Below, in pieces: positions 28,493 through 38,801 of a stretch of DNA of 64,000 nucleotides; position 1 is the first letter of the stretch; every line of letters begins with the position of its first letter. The stretch is from Cyanobacterium sp. HL-69 (GTDB taxonomy: Bacteria > Cyanobacteriota > Cyanobacteriia > Cyanobacteriales > Cyanobacteriaceae), in NCBI GenBank assembly GCA_002813895.1, contig CP024912.1:248001-312000 (forward strand), given 5' to 3'. The translations under genes were made by a program, and so were the position numbers. The notes below the pieces were generated by a model. The model was given only the letters and a program-made list of their open reading frames with translations, was not told where the DNA came from and ran no database searches.

Positions 28493-29035
28493 ATGTCAAG
28501 ACTTAAAACTTATTATCAAGAAACGATCACTCCTAAACTTAAGGAGCAATTTGGTTATACTAATATCCACCAAGTTCCTAAGATCGATAAAATCGTCGTT
28601 AACAGAGGTTTAGGAGAGGCTTCTCAGAACGCTAAAGCACTAGAGTCCTCACTTAGTGAACTAGCGATTATTACTGGACAAAAGCCCGTCGTTACCCGCG
28701 CTAAAAAGGCGATCGCAGGGTTTAAAATCCGTCAAGGAATGCCTGTGGGAGCCATGGTGACACTAAGATCTGATAAAATGTACGCTTTCTTAGATCGTCT
28801 CATCAGCCTAGCATTACCTCGTATTCGTGACTTCCGTGGCATCAGCCCCAAAAGTTTCGACGGTCGAGGAAACTACAGTCTAGGGGTGCGTGAACAATTG
28901 ATATTCCCCGAAATCGAATACGACAGTATCGATCAAATTCGAGGTTTTGATATTTCCATCATCACCACCGCCAACACCGACGAAGAAGGGCGCGCATTAC
29001 TCAAAGAGATGGGAATGCCCTTCCGTGACAAATAA
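28493..29035 (+). CDS. rplE: 50S ribosomal protein L5
   Basis: 5S rRNA-binding protein of the central protuberance that also touches P-site tRNA. 180 aa; [37 protein letters not shown] and [19 protein letters not shown] are conserved. 29 bp before rpsH. Confidence 0.98.
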   Translation: MSRLKTYYQETITPKLKEQFGYTNIHQVPKIDKIVVNRGLGEASQNAKALESSLSELAIITGQKPVVTRAKKAIAGFKIRQGMPVGAMVTLRSDKMYAFLDRLISLALPRIRDFRGISPKSFDGRGNYSLGVREQLIFPEIEYDSIDQIRGFDISIITTANTDEEGRALLKEMGMPFRDK

Positions 29036-29064
29036 TATAAGGTAATAGAGGAAAAGAAGAAAGA

Positions 29065-29466
29065 ATGCCAGCACACGACACTATATCAGACATGCTGACT
29101 CGTATTCGTAACGCCTGTGCCGTCCGCCACCCGACCGTGGCAATCCCTAGCACTCGCATGACTCGCAGTATCGCTGACGTACTAAGAACCGAAGGCTTTA
29201 TTGGCAGTTACGAAGAAGTCGGTGAAGGAGTAAAAAAAGACATCGTTGTCTCCTTAAAATACAAAGGCAGAAATCGCCAACCCATTATCCATAACATCCG
29301 TAGAGTAAGTACCCCTGGTTTAAGAGTCTATAGCAAGAAAAAAGACCTTCCCAGAGTACTCGGCGGTATTGGGGTGGCAGTCATTTCCACTTCTCACGGC
29401 ATCATGACCGACAGAGAAGCAAGAAAACAAGGTATCGGTGGAGAAATTCTCTGCTACATCTGGTAA
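29065..29466 (+). CDS. rpsH: 30S ribosomal protein S8
   Basis: Binds the 16S central domain. 133 aa starting [17 protein letters not shown], ending with [26 protein letters not shown]. rpsN (S14), which lies before rpsH in many bacteria, is absent here, as usual in cyanobacteria. Confidence 0.98.
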   Translation: MPAHDTISDMLTRIRNACAVRHPTVAIPSTRMTRSIADVLRTEGFIGSYEEVGEGVKKDIVVSLKYKGRNRQPIIHNIRRVSTPGLRVYSKKKDLPRVLGGIGVAVISTSHGIMTDREARKQGIGGEILCYIW

Positions 29467-29601
29467 TAACCATTGACAATGAACAATTAAAAATTACCAA
29501 CAAAATGTTTTTGACCTTGATGGTTTTGTAAACAGAAAACTGAGAATTATTGATTGTTTATTGGCTACATAAACTAATAATTTAGAACTTAAAATCAAAT
29601 T

Positions 29602-30141
29602 ATGTCTCGTATTGGAAAACGTCCTATAGCGATACCTCCCAAAGTCAACGTCGAGATTAGCGGTCAACACGTCAACGTCTCCGGTCCCAAAGGCAACCTC
29701 GCCAGAGAATTACCTTCTCTTGTGTCCGTAGCCCACGAAGGCGAAAACCTCCAAGTTAACCGCGATAACGACAGTCGTAAAGCTAGAGAAAGACACGGTT
29801 TATGCCGTACTCTCGTAGCAAATATGATTGACGGAGTCAGTCAAGGATTCGAGAAAAAACTTGAAATCCGAGGGGTAGGTTATCGTGCCCAAGCCCAAGG
29901 CTCAAAATTAACCCTTAACGTCGGTTACAGTAAACCCGTAGAAATGCAAATGCCCGATGGCATCTCCGTTGCCGTTAACAGCAACACTGAGGTAGTCATC
30001 AGCGGTATTGATAAAGAATTAGTAGGCAACATGGCGGCGAAAATCCGTGCTGTTCGTCCTCCTGAAGTTTATAAAGGAAAAGGTATTCGCTACGCTGGTG
30101 AATATGTAAGACGTAAAGTAGGTAAAGCAGGTAAGAAATAA
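29602..30141 (+). CDS. rplF: 50S ribosomal protein L6
   Basis: Two tandem L6 folds near the factor-binding site. 179 aa with [11 protein letters not shown], the repeated beta-alpha units, and [21 protein letters not shown] at the end. The 135-bp gap before it contains degenerate CAATTGACAATG-like units. Stop is 2 bp before rplR. Confidence 0.98.
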   Translation: MSRIGKRPIAIPPKVNVEISGQHVNVSGPKGNLARELPSLVSVAHEGENLQVNRDNDSRKARERHGLCRTLVANMIDGVSQGFEKKLEIRGVGYRAQAQGSKLTLNVGYSKPVEMQMPDGISVAVNSNTEVVISGIDKELVGNMAAKIRAVRPPEVYKGKGIRYAGEYVRRKVGKAGKK

Positions 30142-30143
30142 TT

Positions 30144-30506
30144 ATGACTATTAACCGTAAAAATCTAGTCCAACGTCGCCATCTTCGGATTCGCAAAAAA
30201 GTCACAGGTACTGCTGAGCGCCCTCGTTTAGCCGTATTCCGTTCCAATCAACATATTTATGCTCAATTAATTGACGATGTGGCCCAACATACTTTAGCAA
30301 GTGCATCTACCTTAGATAAAGAATTACAAGAAAAACTTGGTTCTACTTCTAACCGTGATGCTTCCGCTGAAGTTGGTAAATTAGTCGCTCAAAGAGCATT
30401 ATCCAAAGGCATTGAAAAAGTAGTTTTTGACCGTGGTGGTAATCTATACCATGGACGTGTCAAAGCCTTAGCTGATGCCGCCCGTGAAACAGGTCTTAAC
30501 TTTTAA
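30144..30506 (+). CDS. rplR: 50S ribosomal protein L18
   Basis: 5S rRNA-binding protein. 120 aa; [23 protein letters not shown] and [23 protein letters not shown] are the conserved blocks. Coupled to rplF by a 2-bp gap and to rpsE by 12 bp. Confidence 0.98.
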   Translation: MTINRKNLVQRRHLRIRKKVTGTAERPRLAVFRSNQHIYAQLIDDVAQHTLASASTLDKELQEKLGSTSNRDASAEVGKLVAQRALSKGIEKVVFDRGGNLYHGRVKALADAARETGLNF

Positions 30507-30518
30507 GAGGAAATCATC

Positions 30519-31067
30519 ATGGCAAAAGAGCGCGAACAAAAAGATCAACGCAAAGGCAAACAAAGAAAACAACGTAGAGAAAAAGACAACACTTGGCAAG
30601 AGCGGGTTGTACAAATCCGTCGTGTTAGTAAAGTTGTTAAAGGTGGTAAAAAACTTAGTTTCCGCGCCATCGTTGTCGTTGGAAATGAAAAAGGTCAAGT
30701 AGGTGTAGGTGTAGGTAAAGCCGGAGACGTAATCAATGCGGTTCGTAAAGCTGTTACCGACGGTAAAAAGCACCTTGTCACCGTTAAAATTAACAAAGCT
30801 AGTTCTATTACCCACGTTAGTAACGGTATCGCTGGAGGAGCAAAAGTATTTATGCGTCCCGCAGCACCGGGTACTGGGGTAATTGCAGGGGGTGCCGTGC
30901 GTACCGTCTTAGAATTAGCAGGAATTAAAAATATTTTAGCTAAACAACAAGGATCTAACAATCCTCTTAATAATGCTCGTGCGGCGGTTAATGCCCTTGA
31001 GCAAATCCGCAGCTTCTCTGAAGTAGCAAGAGAAAGAGAGATTCCCTTAGAACAAATTTATTCATAA
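30519..31067 (+). CDS. rpsE: 30S ribosomal protein S5
   Basis: Decoding-fidelity and mRNA-entry protein. 182 aa: a very basic N-terminal stretch ([19 protein letters not shown]), then the double-stranded-RNA-binding fold with [20 protein letters not shown] and the S5 C-domain [30 protein letters not shown] precedes the ATG. Confidence 0.98.
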   Translation: MAKEREQKDQRKGKQRKQRREKDNTWQERVVQIRRVSKVVKGGKKLSFRAIVVVGNEKGQVGVGVGKAGDVINAVRKAVTDGKKHLVTVKINKASSITHVSNGIAGGAKVFMRPAAPGTGVIAGGAVRTVLELAGIKNILAKQQGSNNPLNNARAAVNALEQIRSFSEVAREREIPLEQIYS

Positions 31068-31091
31068 GCCCATTGCTAATTAGTAATAACT

Positions 31092-31556
31092 ATGAGACTT
31101 CATAACATTGGACCCAAACCTTCATCTAAAAAGCGTCGTCGCCGTATCGGTAGAGGTATCTCTGCTGGACAAGGTGCTAGTGGCGGTTTTGGGATGAGAG
31201 GTCAAAAATCTCGTTCTGGTACTGGTACTAAGCCAGGTTTTGAAGGGGGACAAATGCCCCTTTATAGAAGAGTACCTAAGTTAAAACACTTTACTGTACT
31301 AAATCGTAAAGAATACACCATTATCAATGTGGAGAAATTAGCTGGTATTGCTGCTAATTCTGATGTAACCATCGAATCCTTAATGGATGCGGGTATTATC
31401 ACCACTAATGATGGTCCTTTAAAAGTTTTAGGAAATGGCGATTTAGGAGTTGCTTTGAATGTAAAAGCGGCTGCATGGTCTAAATCGGCTCAGGAAAAAA
31501 TTGAAGCCGCTGGTGGTTCAATTTCTGCTCCTGATCATGGTAATACTGATCAATAA
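31092..31556 (+). CDS. rplO: 50S ribosomal protein L15
   Basis: Late-assembly large-subunit protein. 154 aa with the Gly/Arg-rich N-terminus ([20 protein letters not shown]) and [15 protein letters not shown]. rpmD (L30) is not between rpsE and rplO, as in other cyanobacteria. A 169-bp gap with repeat-like AT units follows before secY. Confidence 0.97.
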   Translation: MRLHNIGPKPSSKKRRRRIGRGISAGQGASGGFGMRGQKSRSGTGTKPGFEGGQMPLYRRVPKLKHFTVLNRKEYTIINVEKLAGIAANSDVTIESLMDAGIITTNDGPLKVLGNGDLGVALNVKAAAWSKSAQEKIEAAGGSISAPDHGNTDQ

Positions 31557-31725
31557 ATGTCAAGATACTAAGGGGAGAGGTCAAATCATTGATAGGAAGT
31601 AATTGACAATTGACGGTTAATTACTTTTACTTAAAGTTAGGGGTTTAACGTCTTTATCTTTATTTATCAGTTTTTTGACCCTTAATTTTAATTTATTCAC
31701 CATTATTGTATTGATATTTTAGATC

Positions 31726-33039
31726 ATGGTTGTCAGCAGAGAAAAAACTCCAACTGCTCAAGAAACCTTTATGCAAATGGCACAGGCTGCAGGGCTTCGT
31801 GGTCGTTTGCTTATTACTATAGGTTTATTAATTTTAATTCGATTAGGAATTTACATTCCTGTACCAGGTATTGATCGTGATGCTTTTGAGGCGGCGGTTC
31901 AAAATTTACCTTTTCTAGGGTTCTTAGATCTTTTCACAGGAGGCGGTTTAGCTACTGTGGGAATTTTTGCGTTAGGAATTTTGCCCTATATTAATGCTTC
32001 TATTATTATCCAACTTTTGACTTCTGCCATTCCTGCCCTAGAGGATTTACAGAAAAATGAAGGGGAAGCAGGTCGTCGTAAAATTGCTCAAATTACCCGT
32101 TATGTGGCTTTTGGTTGGGCGGTAATTCAATCTACTGGTATTACTATCGGTTTATTGCGTCCCTATGCCCTTAATGATAGTCCTATTTTCATCATTGAAA
32201 CGGTTATCGCCATTTCGGCGGGATCTATGTTCGTGATGTGGGTATCAGAGTTGATTACGGAGAGAGGCTTAGGAAATGGTGCTTCTCTGTTGATTTTTGT
32301 CAACATTGTGGCGGTGTTACCCCGTACCCTTGGTAATACCATCGATTATGCTCAGTCTGGGGGCAGAGAGGCGATCGCACAGGTCGTTTTACTTGTCCTT
32401 GTATTCTTAGTAATGATTGTGGGTATCGTGTTTGTCCAAGAAGGTACTCGCCGTATTCCCATTATTTCTGCCCGTCGTCAAGTAGGACGCCGCTTATACC
32501 GTGAACGCACCAGTTACTTACCCCTAAGACTTAACCAAGGTGGGGTAATGCCGATCATTTTTGCTTCGGCAGTGTTAGTATTACCATCTTCTGTAGCCGG
32601 TTTTGCCGATGGTACTCCTTTTAATACCTTATTAAATAATGTTGCTTTGGCACTGCGCCCTGGTTCCATCTGGTATGTTGTAGTTTACTCCTTACTCATT
32701 GTTTTCTTTAGTTATTTCTATGCTTCTTTGATTTCTAATCCAGAAGACATTGCCCAAAACTTGAAGAAAATGGGATCTAGTATTCCAGGGATTCGTCCTG
32801 GTAAAGCAACAGTAGCTTATATTGAAGGGGTTTTGAATCGCTTAACCCTATTGGGAGCAGTTTTCTTAACCATCGTAGCAACGGTTCCTACTTTTGTTGA
32901 AAGTGCTACTGGGGTAACAACTTTCCAAGGTTTTGGTGCGACTTCCCTCTTAATTCTTGTGGGTGTAGCCATCGATACTGCGAAACAAGTTCAAACCTAT
33001 GTTATCTCTCAACGTTATGAAGGAATGGTGAAAGATTAG
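31726..33039 (+). CDS. secY: Preprotein translocase subunit SecY
   Basis: Channel subunit of the Sec translocon in the plasma and thylakoid membranes. 437 aa with ten membrane helices; RLGIYIPVPGID opens helix 1, the plug region TGGGLATVGIFALGILPYINASII follows, and cytoplasmic loops contain RRIPI and the NPEDIAQNLKKMGSSIPGIRPG block. Complete. 141 bp before adk. Confidence 0.98.
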   Translation: MVVSREKTPTAQETFMQMAQAAGLRGRLLITIGLLILIRLGIYIPVPGIDRDAFEAAVQNLPFLGFLDLFTGGGLATVGIFALGILPYINASIIIQLLTSAIPALEDLQKNEGEAGRRKIAQITRYVAFGWAVIQSTGITIGLLRPYALNDSPIFIIETVIAISAGSMFVMWVSELITERGLGNGASLLIFVNIVAVLPRTLGNTIDYAQSGGREAIAQVVLLVLVFLVMIVGIVFVQEGTRRIPIISARRQVGRRLYRERTSYLPLRLNQGGVMPIIFASAVLVLPSSVAGFADGTPFNTLLNNVALALRPGSIWYVVVYSLLIVFFSYFYASLISNPEDIAQNLKKMGSSIPGIRPGKATVAYIEGVLNRLTLLGAVFLTIVATVPTFVESATGVTTFQGFGATSLLILVGVAIDTAKQVQTYVISQRYEGMVKD

Positions 33040-33141
33040 GTTTTTATCCCTCCTGTGGGGGGAAATTTCCACATCACTTTTTACCATGTCTTGGTGTGAG
33101 TTAACACCATCTGATATTTGATTCTGATAAGTAAATATTTC

Positions 33142-33175
33142 ATTATCAATTATCAATTATCAATTATCAACCACG
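33142..33175. repeat. Short tandem TTATCAA array
   Basis: Four successive copies of a 7-bp unit (attatca) just before the adk start. Similar TTATCAATTATCAA runs occur at about 53154-53177. These are low-complexity intergenic units, not CRISPR. Confidence 0.7.
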
Positions 33176-33180
33176 AAAAC

Positions 33181-33735
33181 ATGACCAGATTAATTTTTTT
33201 AGGCGCCCCTGGCGCTGGGAAAGGTACTCAAGCCGAAATCTTGGCAGCTCATTTGAGTATCCCCCACATCTCCACTGGAGAAATTTTAAGAAGTGCGATC
33301 GCCAAGCAAACCCCTTTAGGGATTAAAGCAAAATCTTTTGTAGATAACGGCGACTTGGTACCCGATGAGTTAATCCTTGATTTGATCAAAGATAGACTAG
33401 GTCAGGAAGACGCTCAAAAAGGTTGGATTTTAGACGGTTTCCCCCGTAATGTTCCCCAAGCGGAATTTCTTTCTACTCTGTTAACAGAATTGGATCAAAA
33501 CTGTACCGCAGCTATTAACCTCGAAGTACCTGATTCTACCTTGATGAAAAGGCTTTTAGGTCGTGGCAGAAAAGACGACAACGAGGAAACCATCGCCAAT
33601 CGTTTAGACGTTTATCGTCAAAAAACGGCTCCCCTGATTGATTTTTATCAAAGTACAGGGTTGTTAAAAACAGTCAATGGCGATCGCACCCTAGAAGAAA
33701 TCAGTACCGAATTGCAAACAATAGTAAAATCCTAA
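33181..33735 (+). CDS. adk: Adenylate kinase, short-lid type
   Basis: Interconverts ATP + AMP and 2 ADP. From the ATG at 33181 the protein is 184 aa; the frame opens at 33118, but those 21 extra codons are translated repeat sequence, and MTRLIFLGAPGAGKGTQA is the family N-terminus. P-loop GAPGAGKGT at 8-16, HISTGEILR, LDGFPRN and the short lid LLGRGRKDDNEETI without zinc cysteines are visible. Confidence 0.97.
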   Translation: MTRLIFLGAPGAGKGTQAEILAAHLSIPHISTGEILRSAIAKQTPLGIKAKSFVDNGDLVPDELILDLIKDRLGQEDAQKGWILDGFPRNVPQAEFLSTLLTELDQNCTAAINLEVPDSTLMKRLLGRGRKDDNEETIANRLDVYRQKTAPLIDFYQSTGLLKTVNGDRTLEEISTELQTIVKS

Positions 33736-33810
33736 CCGTAACCGTAATTTCTTAAAACAAAGACATTTGGTATGATCAACAAGGATTAAAAATATAAAGA
33801 GGACTATTGT

Positions 33811-34041
33811 ATGTCAAAAAAAGATCTGATTGAAATGGAAGGCACAGTGACTGAATCCCTACCTAACGCCATGTTCCGCGTGGACTTAGATAACGGTTTC
33901 AACGTCCTTGCCCACATCGCAGGAAAAATTAGACGTAATTACATCAAAATTTTACCAGGCGATCGTGTCAAAGTAGAACTTACCCCCTATGACCTAAGTA
34001 AAGGAAGAATTACTTATCGTCTCAAAGGAAAAAAGAACTAA
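33811..34041 (+). CDS. infA: Translation initiation factor IF-1
   Basis: Binds the 30S A-site during initiation. A 76-aa S1/OB fold: [30 protein letters not shown]-like [17 protein letters not shown] and the end [18 protein letters not shown] site upstream. Followed by a 203-bp gap with a strong promoter ahead of rpmJ. Confidence 0.97.
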   Translation: MSKKDLIEMEGTVTESLPNAMFRVDLDNGFNVLAHIAGKIRRNYIKILPGDRVKVELTPYDLSKGRITYRLKGKKN

Positions 34042-34188
34042 TTGCCATTTTACAGTGTCATTTCAACCCATCAAGAGGAAAATTGCCAAAATTATCTTTT
34101 CTTTTTCCATAAAAACGTCAAGAATTGATAACAAAAATATCCCTATCCAAACCGTTGAAAAGTGCTGAAAATAAGCAAATTAGGATAT

Positions 34189-34217
34189 TTGACACAAAAA
34201 TAAAATATTGTTATAAT
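34189..34217 (+). promoter_or_regulatory. Consensus sigma-70-type promoter for the rpmJ-rpsM-rpsK-rpoA segment
   Basis: TTGACA (34189-34194) and TATAAT (34212-34217), both exact consensus, are separated by exactly 17 bp. The predicted start near 34224 leaves about a 20-nt leader to rpmJ. Confidence 0.8.
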
Positions 34218-34244
34218 TAAAGGCTTGCAGTGTAAACTAATACT

Positions 34245-34358
34245 ATGAAAGTTAGAGCATCAGTCAAAAAAATCTGTGACAAATGCCGTGTAATCCGTCG
34301 TAAAGGTCGGGTTATGGTAATTTGTGAAAACCCAAAACATAAACAACGTCAAGGATAA
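34245..34358 (+). CDS. rpmJ: 50S ribosomal protein L36
   Basis: Small zinc-binding protein of the large subunit. 37 aa, [14 protein letters not shown]..., with zinc ligands C11, C14, C27 and H32 all present (C+ form). It lies just behind a consensus promoter and 83 bp before rpsM. Confidence 0.97.
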   Translation: MKVRASVKKICDKCRVIRRKGRVMVICENPKHKQRQG

Positions 34359-34441
34359 ACTTTAACCATAAGTTTAACCTAAGAAACGCAAAAGTTGACC
34401 AAATTGGGAAAAAATAAAGAAACAAAAGGAAACTATTAGAC

Positions 34442-34822
34442 ATGGCACGGATATCCGGTATTGACTTACCTCGTGATAAACGAGTAGAAATAGGACTAAC
34501 CTATCTATACGGCATTGGTTTAGTAACTTCTCAAAAAATCTTAGCCGCCACAGGAGTAAATCCTGACACCAGAGTTAAAGATTTAAGTGACGAAGACATT
34601 GCTAAACTAAGAGCCAACATCGAAGAAAACTACCAAATCGAAGGGGATTTGCGTCGTTTAGAAGCGATGAATATCAAGCGTTTAGGGGACATTGGCACCT
34701 ATCGTGGTCGCCGTCATCGTCAAGGCTTACCCGTAAGAGGGCAAAGAACCAAAACCAACGGTAGAACTCGCAGAGGACGCAAAGTTGCCATTGCTGGGAA
34801 GAAAAAAGCACCTAAGAAATAA
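34442..34822 (+). CDS. rpsM: 30S ribosomal protein S13
   Basis: Head protein that contacts P-site tRNA and bridges to L5. 126 aa: [25 protein letters not shown], helix-two-turn-helix, and the basic tail [22 protein letters not shown]. Complete. Confidence 0.98.
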   Translation: MARISGIDLPRDKRVEIGLTYLYGIGLVTSQKILAATGVNPDTRVKDLSDEDIAKLRANIEENYQIEGDLRRLEAMNIKRLGDIGTYRGRRHRQGLPVRGQRTKTNGRTRRGRKVAIAGKKKAPKK

Positions 34823-35000
34823 AAACTTAGTTAGGTGGAAGCAAAAACAACTAGGCGGAAAAACGTTGCATCCAAATATTGTTATTCTTCCCTTAGCAAC
34901 ACTTCCTAGCTCACAAAAATTAACTGCCTAAAAGTAGAAATTAGATTAATTAACAACCAAAACTAAATTAAACAAATTCAGTAAAAGAGGTAAAAAAACC

Positions 35001-35393
35001 ATGGCAAAACCCACAAAACGGGGAGGTCCAAAAAAACAGAAGAAAAATATCCCCAGTGGTACAGCTTATATTAAATCCACATTTAATAATACCATTGTCA
35101 CCATCACCGACACCACTGGCAACGTAATCTCTTGGGCCACGGCTGGTTCTAGCGGTTTCAAAGGTGCTAAAAAAGGTACTCCCTTCGCCGCTCAAACCGC
35201 AGCGGATAGTGCAGCTCGTACCGCTATGGATAACGGAATGAAACAAGTTGAAGTAATGGTAAGTGGTCCTGGGGCAGGAAGAGAAACCGCCATCAGAGCA
35301 TTACAAGGAGCAGGATTAGAAATTACTTTAATTCGTGACATCACCCCCATTCCTCACAATGGTTGTCGTCCTCCAAAAAGAAGAAGAGTATAG
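35001..35393 (+). CDS. rpsK: 30S ribosomal protein S11
   Basis: Platform protein at the E-site side. 130 aa with [45 protein letters not shown] and C-terminus [11 protein letters not shown]. 178 bp behind rpsM; AGAGG site before the ATG. Confidence 0.98.
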   Translation: MAKPTKRGGPKKQKKNIPSGTAYIKSTFNNTIVTITDTTGNVISWATAGSSGFKGAKKGTPFAAQTAADSAARTAMDNGMKQVEVMVSGPGAGRETAIRALQGAGLEITLIRDITPIPHNGCRPPKRRRV

Positions 35394-35538
35394 TTTTGCT
35401 CATCTGTGCTTCTCGTGGGAAATAAATTAATGTTAGTTACTTTTTCGTCCATAAACCAAGCACATTACATCTTGACAAAACTTTTGCTGATCAAGAATCA
35501 AATCAAACCTGACTTCATACATTGAGGAAATAATCACT

Positions 35539-36525
35539 GTGGCTGTGTTTAAAATAGACTGTTTAGAAAATAAAACTCAAAAAAATCAAGGGCAATACGG
35601 TAAGTTTGTACTAGAACCTTTAGAAAGAGGTCAGGGCATCACCGTGGGAAACTCCTTGAGAAGGGTTCTTTTATCTAACTTAGAGGGTGCAGCAGTGACT
35701 GCCGTACGAATTGCGGGGGTTAACCACGAGTTTGCTGTGATTGACGGGGTGAGGGAAGATGTGTTGGAAATTATGCTAAACATGAAAGAGCTCGTGTTTA
35801 AAAGCTACAGTGACACACCCCAAATCGGTCGTTTGGTGGCAACAGGACCTGACACGGTGACTGCCGCTCAGTTTAGTTTACCATCAGAGATTGAGATAAT
35901 TGAACCTAACCATTACATTTGTACCTTGGGTAAGGGTGCAAAATTGGAAATGGAATTTAAAGTGGAAAAAGGTAGAGGTTATCGCGCCATTGAAAAAGGT
36001 AATGATGAAAACTCTTCTTTGGACTTTTTGCAAATAGATTCAGTGTTCATGCCTGTTTCTAAGGTTAATTTCACGGTGGAAGAAGTACGCCATGAAGGAA
36101 AATTAGCAGATCGCTTGACTTTAGAAATTTGGACTAATGGCAGTATGAAACCAGAGGAGGCTCTTTCTGAGGCGGCCTCTATTTTAGTAGGTTTATTTAC
36201 TCCTTTAGAAGATGTGGATAATATCAGAGGAAAAACTGAGGTTCAACCCGTTGAGGAAGATCCTACCAGTCAAATTCCTATTGAGGAGTTAAATCTATCT
36301 GTAAGGGCTTACAACTGTCTCAAACGGGCTCAGATCAATACCGTGGCGGATTTATTGGAGTATTCCCAAGATGATTTACTAGAAATCAAAAACTTTGGTC
36401 AAAAGTCTGCGGAGGAAGTTATTGAGGCTCTACAGCAGCGCCTTGGCATTACCCTAGCGGAAGGAAAGGCTAAAGATGTGGCAGGAGATTTGATTGATAG
36501 TCAAGAACCCGTTGCCACTCCCTAA
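35539..36525 (+). CDS. rpoA: RNA polymerase alpha subunit
   Basis: Assembly platform of RNA polymerase. 328 aa. N-terminal domain with KFVLEPLERGQGITVGNSLRRVLLSNLEG and AVTAVRIAGVNHEF; C-terminal domain with IEELNLSVRAYNCLKRAQINTVADLL and LLEIKNFGQKSAEEVIEAL for DNA and activator contact. GTG start at 35539; the next GTG two codons later is possible but leaves a poorer family fit. Confidence 0.98.
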   Translation: MAVFKIDCLENKTQKNQGQYGKFVLEPLERGQGITVGNSLRRVLLSNLEGAAVTAVRIAGVNHEFAVIDGVREDVLEIMLNMKELVFKSYSDTPQIGRLVATGPDTVTAAQFSLPSEIEIIEPNHYICTLGKGAKLEMEFKVEKGRGYRAIEKGNDENSSLDFLQIDSVFMPVSKVNFTVEEVRHEGKLADRLTLEIWTNGSMKPEEALSEAASILVGLFTPLEDVDNIRGKTEVQPVEEDPTSQIPIEELNLSVRAYNCLKRAQINTVADLLEYSQDDLLEIKNFGQKSAEEVIEALQQRLGITLAEGKAKDVAGDLIDSQEPVATP

Positions 36526-36604
36526 CGTTATAACGGTTGTCGTTGGACAATAATTTTAAGGATCACTAAAGATCTCTATCTATAATTTATCAAGGAGGAA
36601 ATTT

Positions 36605-36955
36605 ATGAGACATCGTCGTAAGGTAGCCCAACTAGGCTTGCCTGCTGATCAAAGAAAGGCTCTTTTAAGAGCTTTGACTACTCAGTTATTAAAAGAAGGG
36701 GAGATTGTTACCACCAAAGCCCGTGCTAAGGCTGTACGTTCCACTGCGGATAAAATGATCACTTTGGCTAAAAATGGCTCTGTGGCATCCCGTAGAAGAG
36801 CTTTAGGTTATATCTATGACAAGGATTTAGTTAACGATATTTTTGCTAAAGCGGCGGAACGTTATGGCAACCGTAATGGTGGTTATACCCGTCTAGTTCG
36901 TACTAAAAACCGTCGTGGAGATAATGCTGAAATGGCTATTCTTCAGTTAGTGTAG
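36605..36955 (+). CDS. rplQ: 50S ribosomal protein L17
   Basis: Exit-tunnel rim protein. 116 aa: [29 protein letters not shown] and the end [16 protein letters not shown] strong AGGAGG site lies 6-7 nt before the ATG. 23 bp before truA. Confidence 0.98.
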   Translation: MRHRRKVAQLGLPADQRKALLRALTTQLLKEGEIVTTKARAKAVRSTADKMITLAKNGSVASRRRALGYIYDKDLVNDIFAKAAERYGNRNGGYTRLVRTKNRRGDNAEMAILQLV

Positions 36956-36978
36956 TTATTTCTTTGGCGACTAATCTG

Positions 36979-37797
36979 ATGACTTCCTCTAACCTTAATG
37001 TGAAAAGAATTGCTTTGGTTATTCAGTATGTAGGTACTAATTTTCACGGTTGGCAGAGGCAACCTCATCATCGTAGCGTACAAGAAGATATTGAAACGGC
37101 GATCGCCCTTACCGTTGGTCATGATGTGACCATTCATGGGGCAGGTAGAACAGACAGTGGAGTTCACGGAGCAGCTCAGGTAGCCCATTTTGATGTGGCA
37201 TCTAGCATTCCTCCCGAACGTTGGGCAAAAGTGTTAAACACTCGCCTTGGGGATGATGTTTTTATCAGAGCATCCGCCGAAGTTGCCCCCCATTGGCACG
37301 CTTGTTTTTCCGCCTTAGCTCGTCGTTATCGTTATACTATATATACTGGGAAAGTTCCCAATTTATTCTTAAAACCCTTTACTTGGCATTACTATCATCA
37401 CCCTTTAAATGCGGAAATCATGGCAGAGGCATTACAACCTTTGTTAGGGACTCATGATTTTAGTGCTTTTCGCCGTGCTGGTTCTCCCCGTCCCCATTCT
37501 TTTTTAGAAATGCAAGAGGTATCCTGCCACAGAGCCGAAGATTTGATTCATATTGAGGTTCAAGCCAGTGGTTTTTTGTACGGTATGGTACGCCTGTTAG
37601 TGGGATTATTGGTAGAAGTAGGCGCCGAGGTGCGATCGCCCTTAGAATTTAACGATATATGGGCAAATAAACGTCGAGATCTCGTCAAATACTCAGCACC
37701 AGCCAAGGGACTATGCTTTTTAAGAGTTCATTATCCAGAGTTTCCCATTCCCAAAGCAGTGTGGTATAACAGTCAACCTATTTTTACTTTTAGTTAA
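36979..37797 (+). CDS. truA: tRNA pseudouridine(38-40) synthase
   Basis: Isomerises U38-U40 in tRNA anticodon arms. From the ATG at 36979 (272 aa) the catalytic Asp is D59 in GAGRTDSGVHG; NFHGWQRQP, FSARARRYRYTI-like FSALARRYRYTI and GFLYGMVRLLVG are also family blocks. A TTG at 36964 in frame is the less likely start. Lying in the ribosomal cluster is usual for cyanobacteria. Confidence 0.96.
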   Translation: MTSSNLNVKRIALVIQYVGTNFHGWQRQPHHRSVQEDIETAIALTVGHDVTIHGAGRTDSGVHGAAQVAHFDVASSIPPERWAKVLNTRLGDDVFIRASAEVAPHWHACFSALARRYRYTIYTGKVPNLFLKPFTWHYYHHPLNAEIMAEALQPLLGTHDFSAFRRAGSPRPHSFLEMQEVSCHRAEDLIHIEVQASGFLYGMVRLLVGLLVEVGAEVRSPLEFNDIWANKRRDLVKYSAPAKGLCFLRVHYPEFPIPKAVWYNSQPIFTFS

Positions 37798-37815
37798 AAT
37801 TGACCATCAAATAAA

Positions 37816-38271
37816 ATGAATAAAACAACAGTACCCAAAATAGAAGACATCGAACAAAAGTGGTTCGTTGTCGATGCCGAAAATCAACGTCTAGGTCGTT
37901 TAGCCACCGAAATCGCTAACGTTTTAAGAGGCAAAAACAACCCCAACTTTACCCCTCACCTAGACACTGGAGACTTCGTTATTGTAGTTAACGCCGAGAA
38001 AATCGTTGTCACAGGTAACAAAAGCTCTCAGAAATTATACCGTCGTCACTCCGGCCGCCCCGGTGGTATGAAAACCGAAACCTTTGAAAAACTACAGAAC
38101 CGTATTCCTGAAAGAATTATCGAAGTTGCTGTAAAAGGGATGCTCCCTAAAAATAGCTTAGGACGTAGCCTCTTTACCAAACTAAAAGTTTATACTGGTC
38201 CTAATCATCCCCATCAGGCACAACAGCCCGAAGTATTAAATATCCAAACCATTCCCGCAGGAGGTAAATAA
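37816..38271 (+). CDS. rplM: 50S ribosomal protein L13
   Basis: Early-assembly protein of the large subunit. 151 aa with [36 protein letters not shown] and [13 protein letters not shown], then the family tail [14 protein letters not shown]. Two bp before rpsI. Confidence 0.98.
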   Translation: MNKTTVPKIEDIEQKWFVVDAENQRLGRLATEIANVLRGKNNPNFTPHLDTGDFVIVVNAEKIVVTGNKSSQKLYRRHSGRPGGMKTETFEKLQNRIPERIIEVAVKGMLPKNSLGRSLFTKLKVYTGPNHPHQAQQPEVLNIQTIPAGGK

Positions 38272-38273
38272 AA

Positions 38274-38672
38274 ATGTCTGATAAAGTAGTTTACTTAGGA
38301 ACTGGTCGCCGTAAGGCTTCTGTTGCCCGTGTTCGCTTAATTCCAGGCTCTGGAGCCGTTACCGTTAATGGTCAAGATGCCACCAACTATTTCCAACAAA
38401 TTCAAGGTTATATTCAGGCAGTTAAAGCTCCCCTCGAAACCCTTGGTTTAGAAAATGAATATGATGTTTTGGTTAATGCCCATGGTGGTGGTTTAACAGG
38501 TCAATCCGACGCCGTTAAACTAGGGGTAGCTAGAGCACTGTGTGAACTTGACCCTGAAAATCGTCAGCCTCTCAAGGCCGAAGGTTATTTAACCAGAGAT
38601 CCCCGTGCTAAAGAGCGTAAAAAATACGGTTTACGTAAAGCTCGTAAAGCTCCTCAATTCTCTAAACGTTAA
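38274..38672 (+). CDS. rpsI: 30S ribosomal protein S9
   Basis: Its C-terminal Lys/Arg tail touches the P-site anticodon loop. 132 aa: [39 protein letters not shown] and the final RKAPQFSKR. Coupled to rplM by a 2-bp gap. Confidence 0.98.
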   Translation: MSDKVVYLGTGRRKASVARVRLIPGSGAVTVNGQDATNYFQQIQGYIQAVKAPLETLGLENEYDVLVNAHGGGLTGQSDAVKLGVARALCELDPENRQPLKAEGYLTRDPRAKERKKYGLRKARKAPQFSKR

Positions 38673-38801
38673 TATTATTTACGGAGGTTTTAGGTACTGG
38701 TGTATTAACAGTTTAGTTAATCGAATTGTACTTAAACCCCATTTTAATATTTGTATCCATTTTAATTATTCACTTGTCAACCTAATAGTTAGGAGAAAAT
38801 A

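Noticed and set aside
33118-33180. Longer start of adk
   Set aside because: The added 21 residues are translated tandem repeat; the family N-terminus begins at 33181.
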